Below, piece by piece: positions 37,296-46,172 of a stretch of 64,000 nucleotides of DNA. The position numbers and the translations under genes were made by a program. The notes under the pieces are model-generated. The model saw only the letters and a list, made by a program, of their open reading frames with translations. It was not told the DNA's origin and ran no database searches. Each line of letters begins with the position of its first letter. The stretch's first letter is position 1. Source of the stretch: Nocardia sp. NBC_01730 (GTDB lineage: Bacteria; Actinomycetota; Actinomycetes; Mycobacteriales; Mycobacteriaceae); the NCBI RefSeq assembly GCF_035920445.1, contig NZ_CP109162.1, forward strand, positions 7,750,001-7,814,000. Direction: 5' to 3'.

Positions 37296-37909
37296 TGGGC
37301 GTCGAACTGCTCACCACCACCCGGGCCTTCCGCCGCAGGCTGGACCTGACCCGCCCGGTGGCCCGCCGGGATCTGCTGGACTGTGTGCGGATCGCGGTCC
37401 ACGCGCCGAGCGGAAGCAATCGCCAGCCGTGGCGCTTTCTGGTGGTGCAGGACTCCGAGACGAAGCAGCGGATCGCCGAGTACTATCGAAAAGTGTTCGC
37501 CGCCAACCTTTCCGGCCGCACCCCGCGCCCCGATCAGCTCGGCGATTTGTCCTCCGCCCGCCATCTCGCCGAGCATCTGCACGAGGTGCCCGCGCTGGTG
37601 CTGGTCTGCTCGATCGGTCGCCCGCCGGAACCTGCCTCGCCGCCGCGGCTCGCGAGTTTCTACGGCTCGATCTATCCGGCGGTGTGGAACTTCATGCTCG
37701 CGCTGCACGAGCGCGGGCTCGGCTCCTGCCTCACCACCGCGCATCTGTTCTACGAGCGCGAGATCGCCGAGCTACTCGGTATCCCGTTCGACGAGGTGGC
37801 GCAGGTGGCGCTGATCCCGGTGGCGCATCTGCGGCCCGGGCCGTCCGCGGCCGGTCGACGCGCCCCCGCCACCGAGGTGACCATGTGGGACAGATGGGGC
37901 ACGGCATGA
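37295..37909 (+). CDS. nitroreductase-family flavoprotein
   Basis: A 204-residue FMN-dependent NAD(P)H reductase. The N-terminal TTTRAFRRRLD, APSGSNRQPWRFLVVQD (FMN site) and the later YPAVWNFMLALHERGLGSC are family marks. In an AfsA operon it could reduce a butenolide or a double bond. It overlaps the AfsA gene by one nucleotide (TGATG), and its stop overlaps a mini-ORF repeat. Confidence 0.85.
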   Translation: MGVELLTTTRAFRRRLDLTRPVARRDLLDCVRIAVHAPSGSNRQPWRFLVVQDSETKQRIAEYYRKVFAANLSGRTPRPDQLGDLSSARHLAEHLHEVPALVLVCSIGRPPEPASPPRLASFYGSIYPAVWNFMLALHERGLGSCLTTAHLFYEREIAELLGIPFDEVAQVALIPVAHLRPGPSAAGRRAPATEVTMWDRWGTA

Positions 37910-37980
37910 GGGTAAGGCTTGGAGGCGGCAGTTTGCGTAACCACGTAGGGCCCGGGAATGCGAGGAAGGACACAGCATGA
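37906..37980 (+). repeat. single MIRU-like repeat unit with a 24-codon mini-ORF
   Basis: A diverged copy of the 72-bp unit at 12491 (shared core GGAGGCGGCAGYTTGYGTAA, then CCACGKAGGGCCC). It encodes MRVRLGGGSLRNHVGPGNAR-KDTA. The start overlaps the nitroreductase stop (ATGA, 37906-37909) and the stop overlaps the UbiA start (ATGA, 37977-37980). Its 3' end carries AGGAAGGA as ribosome site for the next gene. Confidence 0.75.
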
Positions 37981-38882
37981 GCGTGCTCGCCTCCGCCGCG
38001 CGGATCACACACTTCACTGCGGTGATGTACAAGCCGCACTACCTGCTCTACGGCATCCTCTGGGTGCTCGCGCTGGAGGGTACCGCCGCGCTGGTGACCG
38101 GCTTGGACTGGCATCCGACCGGCGCCACCGTCGTGCGCATTCTGGTCGTCGCGTTCGTGCTGTTGTATCTCCGCATGGTCGACGAGCAGAAGGATCTCGA
38201 ATACGACCGTGTGCACAATCCCGATCGTCCCTTGGTCACCGGCGCGGTCAGCGCCGCCGACCTGCGTATTGCCATGGGCCTCATCGCGGTCGGCGCCGGA
38301 GCCGCGAGTCTCGCGCTGTCGGTCGGATCGGCCGTAATGATCGCCACGGCATTGGTCTACGGGCTTGCGCTGTGGGGCATGGAGCGCCTTTTCGAGACGA
38401 TCCGGACGAACATTCTGGTCAACCTGGTCGTCACCTATCCGGTGCAGCTGCTGGTCACCGCATATGTCGTCGTTTCGGCGATCGACACCGGCGCCGTCGG
38501 CACGCGGTGGCAGGCGGCGGCTGTCGCTGTCGTCTTCGCGGGGGCTTTCCTCCAGTTCGAGTTCGCGAGGAAGACGACTCGGGTTGGGCGTTCGGACGCG
38601 ATGCTGTACTCGAATGTTCTGGGAGCCAGGGGCAGCGCGGTCGCCGCGCTGCTGTGCGCCGCGGTGGCGGTTACGGGTGATCTCGCGCTGGTCCGGCCGT
38701 GGGAGTGTTCCGGGCTCGGGGTGTTGATCGCCTGGATCGCATTGCCGCTGCTGCTGATTCCCGCCTTCGGATTCTGGCGGTTCGTCGCCGGGGATCGACC
38801 GGATCATCCTGTGCTTCCCGCGGTCGTGTTCATTCTCGCGCTCTATCTCGTCCTCATCGCGCAGGCTCTGGTCCTTTCCTGA
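37977..38882 (+). CDS. UbiA-family membrane prenyltransferase
   Basis: A 301-residue integral membrane protein with about eight hydrophobic segments. The first Asp-rich motif is VDEQKDLEYDRVHNPDRPL (Asp69, 73, 77), which binds Mg-prenyl diphosphate. The second motif region (FEFARKTTRVG) is modified. UbiA enzymes attach an isoprenyl chain to an aromatic ring or a glycerol-phosphate-type acceptor. It ends the nine-cistron coupled operon; its acceptor may be the product of the upstream enzymes. Confidence 0.8.
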   Translation: MSVLASAARITHFTAVMYKPHYLLYGILWVLALEGTAALVTGLDWHPTGATVVRILVVAFVLLYLRMVDEQKDLEYDRVHNPDRPLVTGAVSAADLRIAMGLIAVGAGAASLALSVGSAVMIATALVYGLALWGMERLFETIRTNILVNLVVTYPVQLLVTAYVVVSAIDTGAVGTRWQAAAVAVVFAGAFLQFEFARKTTRVGRSDAMLYSNVLGARGSAVAALLCAAVAVTGDLALVRPWECSGLGVLIAWIALPLLLIPAFGFWRFVAGDRPDHPVLPAVVFILALYLVLIAQALVLS

Positions 38883-39017
38883 ACGGCGCGGGGTCTCGGT
38901 TGTGTCGCACTCGACCGGTCCGCCCGATTCTGGTGAAATTACCTCCGAGGATTTGGGACTCGAGGATGATACTGGCCCGGACGCGGGCACGCCAGAGTTG
39001 CCGAGGAAAGGGTTGCG

Positions 39018-39368
39018 GTGCACACCATGATGCGGCGGATAAGCGGAGGCGGTGGCCTGCTGGTAATCGCGGCCGGACTCCTCCTCGCGGGAGCCGGGCC
39101 CGCCTCCGCCGAACCGGCAGGCTGTTTCGTCGACCGCGGGCTCACCGACGCGGCCGCGCTCTGCCATAGCGGTGAGGGGTCTTCGGTGCTGGAGGCCGAG
39201 TGCCTCGGCTTCTTCGTCCCGCCTGCGCAGTCCGAGCCGGTGTTCGGCTACTACAGCGGATTCGAGTCTCAGCAGACGCCGGTCGGCAGGGCGATGCGCG
39301 TCACCTGCGTTTCCGACAATACGGTGGGTATCGCGACCGCCGCGTTCGTCATGCCTGCCGCGCCATAA
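39018..39368 (+). CDS. small exported protein
   Basis: A 116-residue protein with a Sec signal peptide (basic MRRIS, hydrophobic LLVIAAGLLLAGAG, cleavage after PASA near residue 31). The mature 85 residues hold three Cys (CFVDRG, LCHSG, ECLGFF) and a fourth in RVTCVSD, which could form two disulphides. No known domain. The GTG start (39018) follows AGGAAAGGG; the ATG at 39027 is an alternative. Confidence 0.65.
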   Translation: MHTMMRRISGGGGLLVIAAGLLLAGAGPASAEPAGCFVDRGLTDAAALCHSGEGSSVLEAECLGFFVPPAQSEPVFGYYSGFESQQTPVGRAMRVTCVSDNTVGIATAAFVMPAAP

Positions 39369-39416
39369 GCTGTGCGGCAGGAACGGAACCACGGCAGAAG
39401 CTACAGCGTGTCTCCC

Positions 39417-39511
39417 GACCGGTAAGAGTCGGTAGACACCGTCCTTCTCGGACGTCCTCGACTCACGCCGATACGGCGTGGGTGTTGGTTCCCGCGTCAT
39501 TCGGGCCGGTT
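39417..39511 (-). ncRNA. candidate omega-RNA scaffold of TnpB
   Basis: Directly 3' of tnpB the minus strand can fold ACGCCG-tat-CGGCGT (39465-39479). This is followed by an outer stem GAGTCG/CGACTC (39426-39431 with 39459-39464) enclosing GTCC-gagaa-GGAC. TnpB systems encode their guide RNA here, with the guide beyond the element end. Structure and boundaries are by eye. Confidence 0.4.
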
Positions 39512-40888
39512 TCACCCACACGCGTGTGTGGGCCGGTGCCTTCCCGTCGGCGGGCGTTGATGACCGGGGCTCGCGCTTCGGGCTCCCGGATCCTGGGATA
39601 CATGGTGTTGTTCGCCCCAGGCGGCGAGGTTGACCTCGGCATTGTGGTCGCGGTCGAGTTCGTGTCCGTTCCCGCACCGGAAAACGCGGTCGGCGAGGGT
39701 CAGCTCGCGGTTACGGGTGCCGCAGCGGGAACAGACCTGGCTGGACGGATACCAGCGATCGGCGAGGATGACGGTGCCGCCGCGCCAAGCCTGCTTGTAG
39801 GAGACCTGGCGGGCGAATTCGGCCCAGCCGGCGTCGCTGATCGCCCGCGCCAGATACCGATTGCGCAGCATCCCCGCAATGTTCAGGTCTTCCAGGGCGA
39901 GCCGGTCGTGGGTTTTGACCAGCACGCTGGAGACTTGATGCAGGAAATGCTGACGAATGTTGCGGACACGTGCGTGATGACGACCCAACCTGGCCACCGC
40001 CCGGCGTCCATTGCTGGAACCCCTCAATTTCCGCGACACCGCCTTCGCGAGACGGCGTTGTTTGCGCATCCCGGCCGCCAATGCTTTCGGCGGATCAATG
40101 ATTCGAGCGACCTCACGGCCGTCGCCGGTCGCGGCGACCAGGAATGCCGACAACCCGCGATCGACCCCCGCCCAGCCACCATGATCCCTATCCCCATGAG
40201 GTGGGTGACACAGGCCGGGGTGCAGGTCGGCGGCTTCCACATTCAACGTGACCGACCACCGCCCGGCCCGCTGACCGAGGGTGGCGAACAGGATCTTCGC
40301 CCGACCGGTCGCCAGCATCCGCCGCAACCGGCGCGTGTCGTCATGCACCCGCACCGTCCCGATCCCCGGCAACGTCACTGACCGTGGACAGTCGTTGTCA
40401 CCCACTCGGATCGGCGGGCGACGGCCCTGGGAGTGTTTGTTGCGCAACCGGAACGATCGAGATGCTGCGGTCTTCTTCTTGAACCGAGGGAACCCGACCC
40501 GACAGCCCTTGCGGGTACCGCGACGCGAGTCCGCCCAGGCCGCCAACGCCCGCCCACAATCGACCGCTGCTTCCTCGAACACCTGCTGACACACCTGATC
40601 ACGCCACACCAAACCGGTCACCACCACCGCGGCGGTGCCTTCGGTATCGACGGCGAAGACCCTCCCGGCGTCCTGGGACTTCTTCCACCGGTTGAAATGG
40701 TTGATCAGATCGAACCCTGACCACGGCACCGACACCGCGGGATCGGCCTTGCGGGCGGTCAACGCCGACTTCACCGCTTACAGGCATTGATTGAACGCGA
40801 ACCGCGCCGCCCCGGCATGCCGCGACAGCACCATCCGCTGCTCGACCGTCGGGTCCAAGCAGAACCGGAATGATGTGTGCCGCACCAC
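39512..40888 (-). pseudogene. tnpB: TnpB RNA-guided nuclease with premature in-frame stop
   Basis: The frame starts near GTG 40888 (VRHTSFRFCLDPTVEQ...RFAFNQCL), hits TAA (complement of 40778-40780) after 36 codons, then continues in the same frame for 421 codons. The long part keeps the RuvC triad: Asp in GVDRGLSAF, Glu in LALEDLN, Asp in LDRDHNAEVN; and the zinc finger CSRCG...CGNGH. A restart at GTG 40772-40774 is possible, but would lack the N-terminal strands. The TAA makes it a probable recent pseudogene, or a read-through case. Confidence 0.75.
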
Positions 40889-40964
40889 ATCAGCAGCATG
40901 CCACCAGCCACCGACAACAACGGCAGGCACCAACCCCGGCGAACAAGATATTGGGAGACGCACC

Positions 40965-42059
40965 CTAGCTCGGCCGGGCCTCGAGCACGTTGTTGGGCGA
41001 CACGGTCGGTACGAGCCTGGTCAGCGTGAACCCGTGGCGGGCGAGGAACTCGCGGTACTCGGCCTCGGTTCGCTCTCGGCCGCCTGCGTTGACCAGCATC
41101 TCCAGGTCGATGTACTTGCTCGGGTGCGGACCGGCGTGTTCGGGAACCACCAACTCGATGATCAGCAACCGCGCGTCGGGCGTCATCGCCGCCCGCACCG
41201 CGCTCAGGATGTGGCCCGCCTCCGGCTCGGCCCAGTCGTGCACGATGTGTTTGAGGATGTAGGCGTCACCGCCCTTCGGGACGGTGTCGAAGAACGATCC
41301 GCTCTCGACGGAGCAGCGGTCGGCCAGGCCGAGTTCGGCGAGCCGGGCGGGTGCGGACTCCACCACCTCGGGCAGGTCGAACAAGATCCCGCGCGAGCGT
41401 GGTGCGCGGTGGAGGATTTCGGTGAGCAGGGTTCCTTCGCCGCCGCCCACGTCGACGATGGTCTCGTAGCGGCCGAAATCATAGGCCGCGAACAGCGGTT
41501 CCATGGCCAGGGTGCTGATGCTCGTCATCGCGCGGTCGAACAGCTCGCCGAGTTCGCGATCGCTCTGCACGTAGTCGAAGAACGGCATCCCGTCCAGCTC
41601 CTCGCCGACCGGTTTGCCGGTGCGGACGGCGTCGACCAGGTGCGACCAGTGGTCGCGGTGGCCAGGCGAACCGAAGAACAGCACCGCGTCGCGCAGCGAC
41701 ACGTCGGCGTCGCGGCGCAGCGCCCGCGCCATCGGCGTCAGTGCGTACCTGCCGTCCCGGCGCTGGGTGAAGATGCCGTGGCTGATCAGCAGCCGCAGCA
41801 GCCGCCGCAACGCGTCCTCGTCGGCGCCGACCGCCGCGGCCAGCTCCGCACTCGACCGTGGCCCCGCCGCGAGCTCGTCGGCTATCCCGAGCGCAGCCGC
41901 GGCATGGATCGCCTGGGTGATCCATCCGGCGGCGGTCAGCTCCATCAGCGCGATATGTCCCGGCACCAGCTTGCGGAACGCCACCGCCAGCATCGCGCGG
42001 GCCGATTCGACAGCGCGCACCAGCGGCTGCGGTGGGATTTTCGGTCGGTCGGACGCCAT
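40965..42059 (-). CDS. SAM-dependent O-methyltransferase
   Basis: A 364-residue methyltransferase of the natural-product O-methyltransferase family. A winged-helix dimerisation domain (about 40-120) precedes the Rossmann fold with VDVGGGEGTLL (SAM motif I), LKHIVHDW and the catalytic-base-like His region. Family members methylate phenolic hydroxyls in antibiotics. ATG 42059 is preceded by GGAAGAG. The TnpB element ends directly against its stop codon. Confidence 0.85.
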   Translation of the reverse strand: MASDRPKIPPQPLVRAVESARAMLAVAFRKLVPGHIALMELTAAGWITQAIHAAAALGIADELAAGPRSSAELAAAVGADEDALRRLLRLLISHGIFTQRRDGRYALTPMARALRRDADVSLRDAVLFFGSPGHRDHWSHLVDAVRTGKPVGEELDGMPFFDYVQSDRELGELFDRAMTSISTLAMEPLFAAYDFGRYETIVDVGGGEGTLLTEILHRAPRSRGILFDLPEVVESAPARLAELGLADRCSVESGSFFDTVPKGGDAYILKHIVHDWAEPEAGHILSAVRAAMTPDARLLIIELVVPEHAGPHPSKYIDLEMLVNAGGRERTEAEYREFLARHGFTLTRLVPTVSPNNVLEARPS

Positions 42060-42390
42060 AATGACTCTTCCGTCGAAGGTCGGCACTCTGCGCTCGTCTA
42101 GGAGCGTACGTCGCAGTGGGTCCGTTCGGGCGTGCACGCGGGAATGCGCGCTCTGACCTGCGGCCCCGGATCGGCCGGTCGAGACCGTGGGCGCGGATCC
42201 GCTCGGCGAAGTCCTCGGTCGGCCCGATCACCTGGTCGGCCGTCTGGGCCTGAGTGGTCGGTGAACCGCCGTCTGGGCGTTGGCTGCTGGCTGGTGAAGG
42301 CCGTTCGGCTGCGAAGGCCGGCGACTTATGTGCGGCATCGGTGCTGTGTGAACCTGTGTGCGAACAGCATTGCTATGCGAAGGCGGCGCG
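42060..42390. other. 331-nt region between the methyltransferase and MerR genes
   Basis: No intact gene. A minus-strand stretch at about 42140-42230 reads IGPTEDFAERIRAHGLDRP and may be a gene relic, but it is too short to name. Confidence 0.35.
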
Positions 42391-43239
42391 CTATGTGTGG
42401 AACGTCTCGTTCGGCGCGGACTGTGGTCGGGGGCGGTGAACCTCGCGAGTCGTCAGCTGATCGCTGACCTCCGGACGGGATTCACTGCGCTGCCGCTCCC
42501 GATCGGCGGCCGTGGCGAGGTAGTCGCCGAGTTCGCGCCGCAGCGTCACGTCCAACGAGCGGGCCAGTGTGGAGTGCACCGCCGCGACAGCCAGCTCCCG
42601 CATTTTGTTCAGCATCGTTGTGGTGTCGGCGATTTCGCTGCTCGTGTCCGGGAGCCAGCCCGGTCCGTGTTCGTCGATGATGTGCTGTTTGGCGGCGGTG
42701 ATCATGATGTGGGTGATGTCATCGATCCGGTCGGCCACCTCGGCGTAGATCTCGATGAGCGTGCGCAGTTCGAGGCCGTACTCGTGGAGTTCGGCGAACG
42801 AGGTGAGCAGCTGGGTCTCGGTGAACACCACCGTCTCACCCTCGAGCCGGACCAGCTTCATCTCGCGCAGCCGGTCGACCAGCTCGTCGGCTTCGGGGCC
42901 GAGGATGGTGCCGATCAGTTCGCGTGGCACCTCGAAGGTTTCGTCCTTGGCCCAGGACGCCGTTACAGCGTGCTGTAGGCCGAGCACCTCGGTCAGGTCC
43001 TTGCCGGTTTCCCAGCTGGTGATGAAGTCGGCGATGTGCGCGGTGGTGAAGCCGCGCTGCAGCAGCGCGTCGATCAGGCGCAGCCGCTCCAGGTGCGAGT
43101 TGTCGTAGATGCTGGCCCGGCCGTCCTTGCCGACCGGCGGCGGGAGCAGACCGCGCTCCTGGTAGGCGCGCACATTGCGAGTGGTGGTGCCCGCGGCGCG
43201 CGCGAGGTCATCGATCCGGTACTCCGCCGTCGACCTCAC
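42391..43239 (-). CDS. MerR-family transcriptional regulator
   Basis: A 282-residue regulator. The N-terminal winged helix (YRIDDLARAAGTTTRNVRAY; ERGLLPPPV) is a typical MerR DNA-binding domain with a downstream wing and dimerisation helix. The C-terminal 190 residues are helical without a known ligand domain and end in a basic tail. The GTG start is adjacent to GGGAG. Targets unknown; it may control the neighbouring methyltransferase. Confidence 0.8.
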   Translation of the reverse strand: MRSTAEYRIDDLARAAGTTTRNVRAYQERGLLPPPVGKDGRASIYDNSHLERLRLIDALLQRGFTTAHIADFITSWETGKDLTEVLGLQHAVTASWAKDETFEVPRELIGTILGPEADELVDRLREMKLVRLEGETVVFTETQLLTSFAELHEYGLELRTLIEIYAEVADRIDDITHIMITAAKQHIIDEHGPGWLPDTSSEIADTTTMLNKMRELAVAAVHSTLARSLDVTLRRELGDYLATAADRERQRSESRPEVSDQLTTREVHRPRPQSAPNETFHT

Positions 43240-43333
43240 CTCCCTCGCTCAACCGCGCCGATGGACCGGCGGCGCTCGCGTTTCGAATCCCTGCGGCACC
43301 GAGTCTATCGTCCGCGCCGCCGGCCCCTGCCGG

Positions 43334-43699
43334 CTAGGGAATCGCCGCGATCCGCGGTTTCCGCTGGTCGTCGTCCGACGGCAGGACGGTGTAGTCGTCG
43401 AGATCGACGGTGCGTAGCTGATTGACATACTGCGTAGCGACAGCGACCTTCTTACCGGTGAAGTCGTAGTCGTGATCCCAACGAGCACTGTGGATCTTGT
43501 TCAGCAGCGGCACGTAGCTCAGTACGCCGATGATCAGCGAAGGCTTGGCCTAGCCGCCGACCAGGTCGATGAGCAGCTTGCGCAGCTGGGTGTGCCCGAA
43601 CGGGTCCATCACCGCAAAATCGACAGCGAGGTGCCGGGATTCGTCGGAGTTGATCTTCTTGAACGCCTCTTGGCAGATCGGGTCCTCGATCTCGTCCAT
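43334..43699 (-). pseudogene. relic of a ferritin-like/diiron oxygenase-type protein
   Basis: One frame from ATG 43699 reads MDEIEDPICQEAFKKINSDE and SRHLAVDFAVMDPFGH. It reaches TAG at about 43550, then continues in frame as AKPSLIIGVLSYVPLLNKIH to TAG 43334. The E-x2-x2-ESRHLAVDF pattern resembles the second half of diiron ferritin-like proteins. The N-terminal half is missing and an in-frame stop splits the rest. Family assignment is tentative. Confidence 0.45.
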
Positions 43700-43791
43700 G
43701 GGGGCGGCTATGGCGCACTCAGCCTGCGGCTCCGAGTTATCTCGCCGACTTGCGAGCGCCGGGCCGCACTGCCGCCCAGGTAGTTCCGCGC

Positions 43792-44742
43792 TCAGTACCC
43801 GCGTGTGGGATCGATCGGCGCCAGCAGCTCGCGTCCGGCGAGGAACCGTGTCACGTTCTCGGCGGCGTGATCCGCGAACGCCGCGAACCGCAACTGCGGC
43901 GGGTTCGAATCGTGCGGCGTGACAATGGCATTCGGCAGCACCCAGAGCGGGTGGCCGTCCGGAAGCGGTTCGGGGTCGGTGACGTCCAGCCCGGCGCCGC
44001 CGATCGCGCCGGACGCCAGCGCCGCCACCAGGGCGTCGGTGTCGATGAGGCTGCCGCGAGCTACGTTGATGATCCAGGACGACGGCTTGAGCCGGGAGAG
44101 TTCGTCCGCACCGAGGAGGTGCCTGGTGTCGGGGGTGGCGGGCGCTGCGATGACCACATGGTCGGTGCGTGGCCAGATCCGGGCGAGATGGTGGGCGGCG
44201 AGCGTCTCGACGGTGTCCGGGATGCCGGGACCGGTGACCGGTCGCCCGCTGCGGTTGACGGCGATCACGTGCGCGCCAAGCGGGACCAGCATCGGGATCA
44301 GTGCCCGGCCGATGCCGCCCGCGCCGACGATGGTCACCGTCTTGCCGCGCAGCGTGCCGACGTGCGGAAAGAAGTCCTGTTGGCGCCAGCGCGCGGCGCG
44401 CAGGTGTTCGGGCAGATACCGGACGCCCGCGAGCAGCAGCATGAGCGCGTGCTCGGCCACGCTGGCCGCGAAAGCGCCTGCGGCGGAGGTGAATCGGACA
44501 CCGGGATACTTGGCGAAGATGCCGGTGGCGAACCAGTCCTCGATGCCGGCGGCGGGAAGCTGCACCCACTCGACGGTGGCGGGCAGCTCGTCCGGGAACT
44601 CACCGGGACTGCCGGCCCAGATCAGCGCGCGGGCTTCGTCGAGTTCCGACACGGCGGCCCCAGCCTCGAGCACCGCCTTCTCCAACAGCGCGGCGGGAGG
44701 TTCGGCCGGGCCGATCGCGATCGGTACTGCCGGTCGGCTCAT
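43792..44742 (-). CDS. D-2-hydroxyacid dehydrogenase family protein
   Basis: A 316-residue NAD-dependent dehydrogenase. It has the Rossmann motif VGAGGIGRAL, the catalytic Arg in NVARGSLIDTDAL, the Glu in GLDVTDPEPLPDGHPLW and the His in IVTPHDSN. It reduces a 2-keto acid or oxidises the D-hydroxy acid; the substrate is open. AAGGAGG sits before ATG 44742. It is not obviously in an operon with its neighbours. Confidence 0.85.
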   Translation of the reverse strand: MSRPAVPIAIGPAEPPAALLEKAVLEAGAAVSELDEARALIWAGSPGEFPDELPATVEWVQLPAAGIEDWFATGIFAKYPGVRFTSAAGAFAASVAEHALMLLLAGVRYLPEHLRAARWRQQDFFPHVGTLRGKTVTIVGAGGIGRALIPMLVPLGAHVIAVNRSGRPVTGPGIPDTVETLAAHHLARIWPRTDHVVIAAPATPDTRHLLGADELSRLKPSSWIINVARGSLIDTDALVAALASGAIGGAGLDVTDPEPLPDGHPLWVLPNAIVTPHDSNPPQLRFAAFADHAAENVTRFLAGRELLAPIDPTRGY

Positions 44743-44890
44743 GGATGGACCTCCTTCGGTGCGGTATGGCGTGGTCAGCGGTGGTGCGAACAGGCCGACG
44801 ACGACCCGGGGTCGCCGCAGCGACGGTAGCACCGCCGCTCGTCCGCCGGATGGCGGAGTGTCGCACAGCACCCGCCCACTTCGCCCCGCG

Positions 44891-45865
44891 CTAGCTCTCG
44901 TCCAGGTCCGGCTGCGCGTCCAGCTCGGCGTCCACCTTGTCCCGGTCGGCCCACTCCAGCAATCGATCCAGGTGGAACACCGCGTCATCGATGCCCGCGT
45001 GCAGGTCGCCGAGTTCGGCGAAGCGGGCGGGGACGGTGGACATGGTGAAGTCGCGCGGATCGATGTCGGGAATCTCGTCCCACCGCACCGGTGTGGAGAC
45101 CGTCGCAGCGGGGACGCCGCGCACCGAGTACGCGGCGGCGATCGTGTGGTCGCGTGCGTTCTGGTTGTAGTCGACGAACAGCAGTTCCGGGTCGCGGTCG
45201 CGGCGCCACCAGGTGGTGGTCACATCATCGGGCGCGCGGCGCTCGACCTCGCGGGCGAACGCGAGCGCGGCGCGGCGGACGTCCTTGAATCCCCAGTTCG
45301 GCGCGATCCGGACGTAGATGTGCAGACCCTCGCCGCCGGAGGTCTTCGGCCAGCCGACCGCGCCGAGTTCGTCCAGCACCTCATGCACGACGCCCGCCAC
45401 CCGACGCACGCGCGACCACGGGCAGTCCGGCATCGGGTCCAGGTCGATGCGCCATTCGTCGGGCCGCTCGGTATCAGCGGAGCGGGAGTTCCACGGATGA
45501 AACTCGACTGTCGACATCTGCACCGCCCAGATGGCATCAGCGAGTTCGGTGACGCAGAGTTCGTCGGCGTGCCTGCCGTAGCGTGGGAAGAACACCCGCA
45601 CGGTGGTAATCCAGTCCGGCGCGCCCGCGGGCAGTCGCTTCTGGTGCACTTTGTTTCCCACCAGCCCTGTGGGGAACCGGTGCAGCATGCATGGCCGGTC
45701 GCGCAGCGCGTTGACGATGCCGTCCCCGACGCTCAGGTAGTACTGCACCAGGTCGAGCTTGGTCGCGCCGGTCTCCGGAAAGTAGACCCGGTCCGGGTTG
45801 GAGATGCGGATCGTGCGGCCGCCGACCTCGAGTTCGATCGCCGGCGCCGCAGACTTGCTGGCCAC
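44891..45865 (-). CDS. LigD-type polymerase/primase domain protein
   Basis: A 324-residue stand-alone archaeo-eukaryotic primase-like polymerase of the LigD PolDom family, acting in end joining or gap filling. It has the Mg-binding DLDP motif (RIDLDPMPD), SGGEGLHIYV, WWRRDRDPELLFVDYNQN and the N-terminal ISNPDRVYFPE. The ligase and nuclease domains of full LigD are absent, as in the mycobacterial LigD-like proteins. GTG start at 45865. It is read leftward, divergent from a toxin-antitoxin pair. Confidence 0.85.
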   Translation of the reverse strand: MASKSAAPAIELEVGGRTIRISNPDRVYFPETGATKLDLVQYYLSVGDGIVNALRDRPCMLHRFPTGLVGNKVHQKRLPAGAPDWITTVRVFFPRYGRHADELCVTELADAIWAVQMSTVEFHPWNSRSADTERPDEWRIDLDPMPDCPWSRVRRVAGVVHEVLDELGAVGWPKTSGGEGLHIYVRIAPNWGFKDVRRAALAFAREVERRAPDDVTTTWWRRDRDPELLFVDYNQNARDHTIAAAYSVRGVPAATVSTPVRWDEIPDIDPRDFTMSTVPARFAELGDLHAGIDDAVFHLDRLLEWADRDKVDAELDAQPDLDES

Positions 45866-45932
45866 GCGTCCGACCCTAACCGATGCCCCGGACAGGTTTC
45901 GGCCGTTGCACCGTTCTGGTATGCATACGAGT

Positions 45933-46172
45933 ATGGGCAAGGCGATGCGCGTGACGGTCACACTTGATCCCCAGGTGGCCGAATGGGCCAGAGAGTCCGC
46001 CGATCGCCAGAACCGTAGCCTTTCCTCCGTGATCAACGCCGCGCTGCGGACTACGCTCGTGCACGATAGCCTGACCGCCCTGGTCATCGAGGAGGAGGCC
46101 GAGTTGGCCGCCGCATACGACGACGTGCGGCTCACCCAGGCCGCCGAGAACGACGTCGGCGGCGCGGCATGA
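45933..46172 (+). CDS. MazE-like antitoxin (RHH type)
   Basis: A protein of about 79 residues starting MGKAMRVTVTLDPQVAEWAR, a ribbon-helix-helix N-terminus, with an acidic C-terminal tail (EEEAELAAAYDDVRL) that would wrap the toxin. In-frame starts at 45921, 45933 and 45945 all fit; TGGTATGCAT (45918-45927) could be an extended -10 with leaderless start at 45933. It overlaps the toxin by ATGA. Confidence 0.7.
   Translation: MGKAMRVTVTLDPQVAEWARESADRQNRSLSSVINAALRTTLVHDSLTALVIEEEAELAAAYDDVRLTQAAENDVGGAA

Larger units (their letters stand above)
39406..40963 (-). mobile_element. IS200/IS605- or IS607-type TnpB element, no TnpA
   Basis: A TnpB-only element. GCGTGTCTCCC (39406-39416) and GGGAGACGCAC (40953-40963) form an imperfect inverted pair (9/11) at the presumed ends. 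The right end lies one nucleotide before the stop of the methyltransferase gene. No Y1 or serine transposase is present, so it cannot move alone. Exact ends are inferred. Confidence 0.55.
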
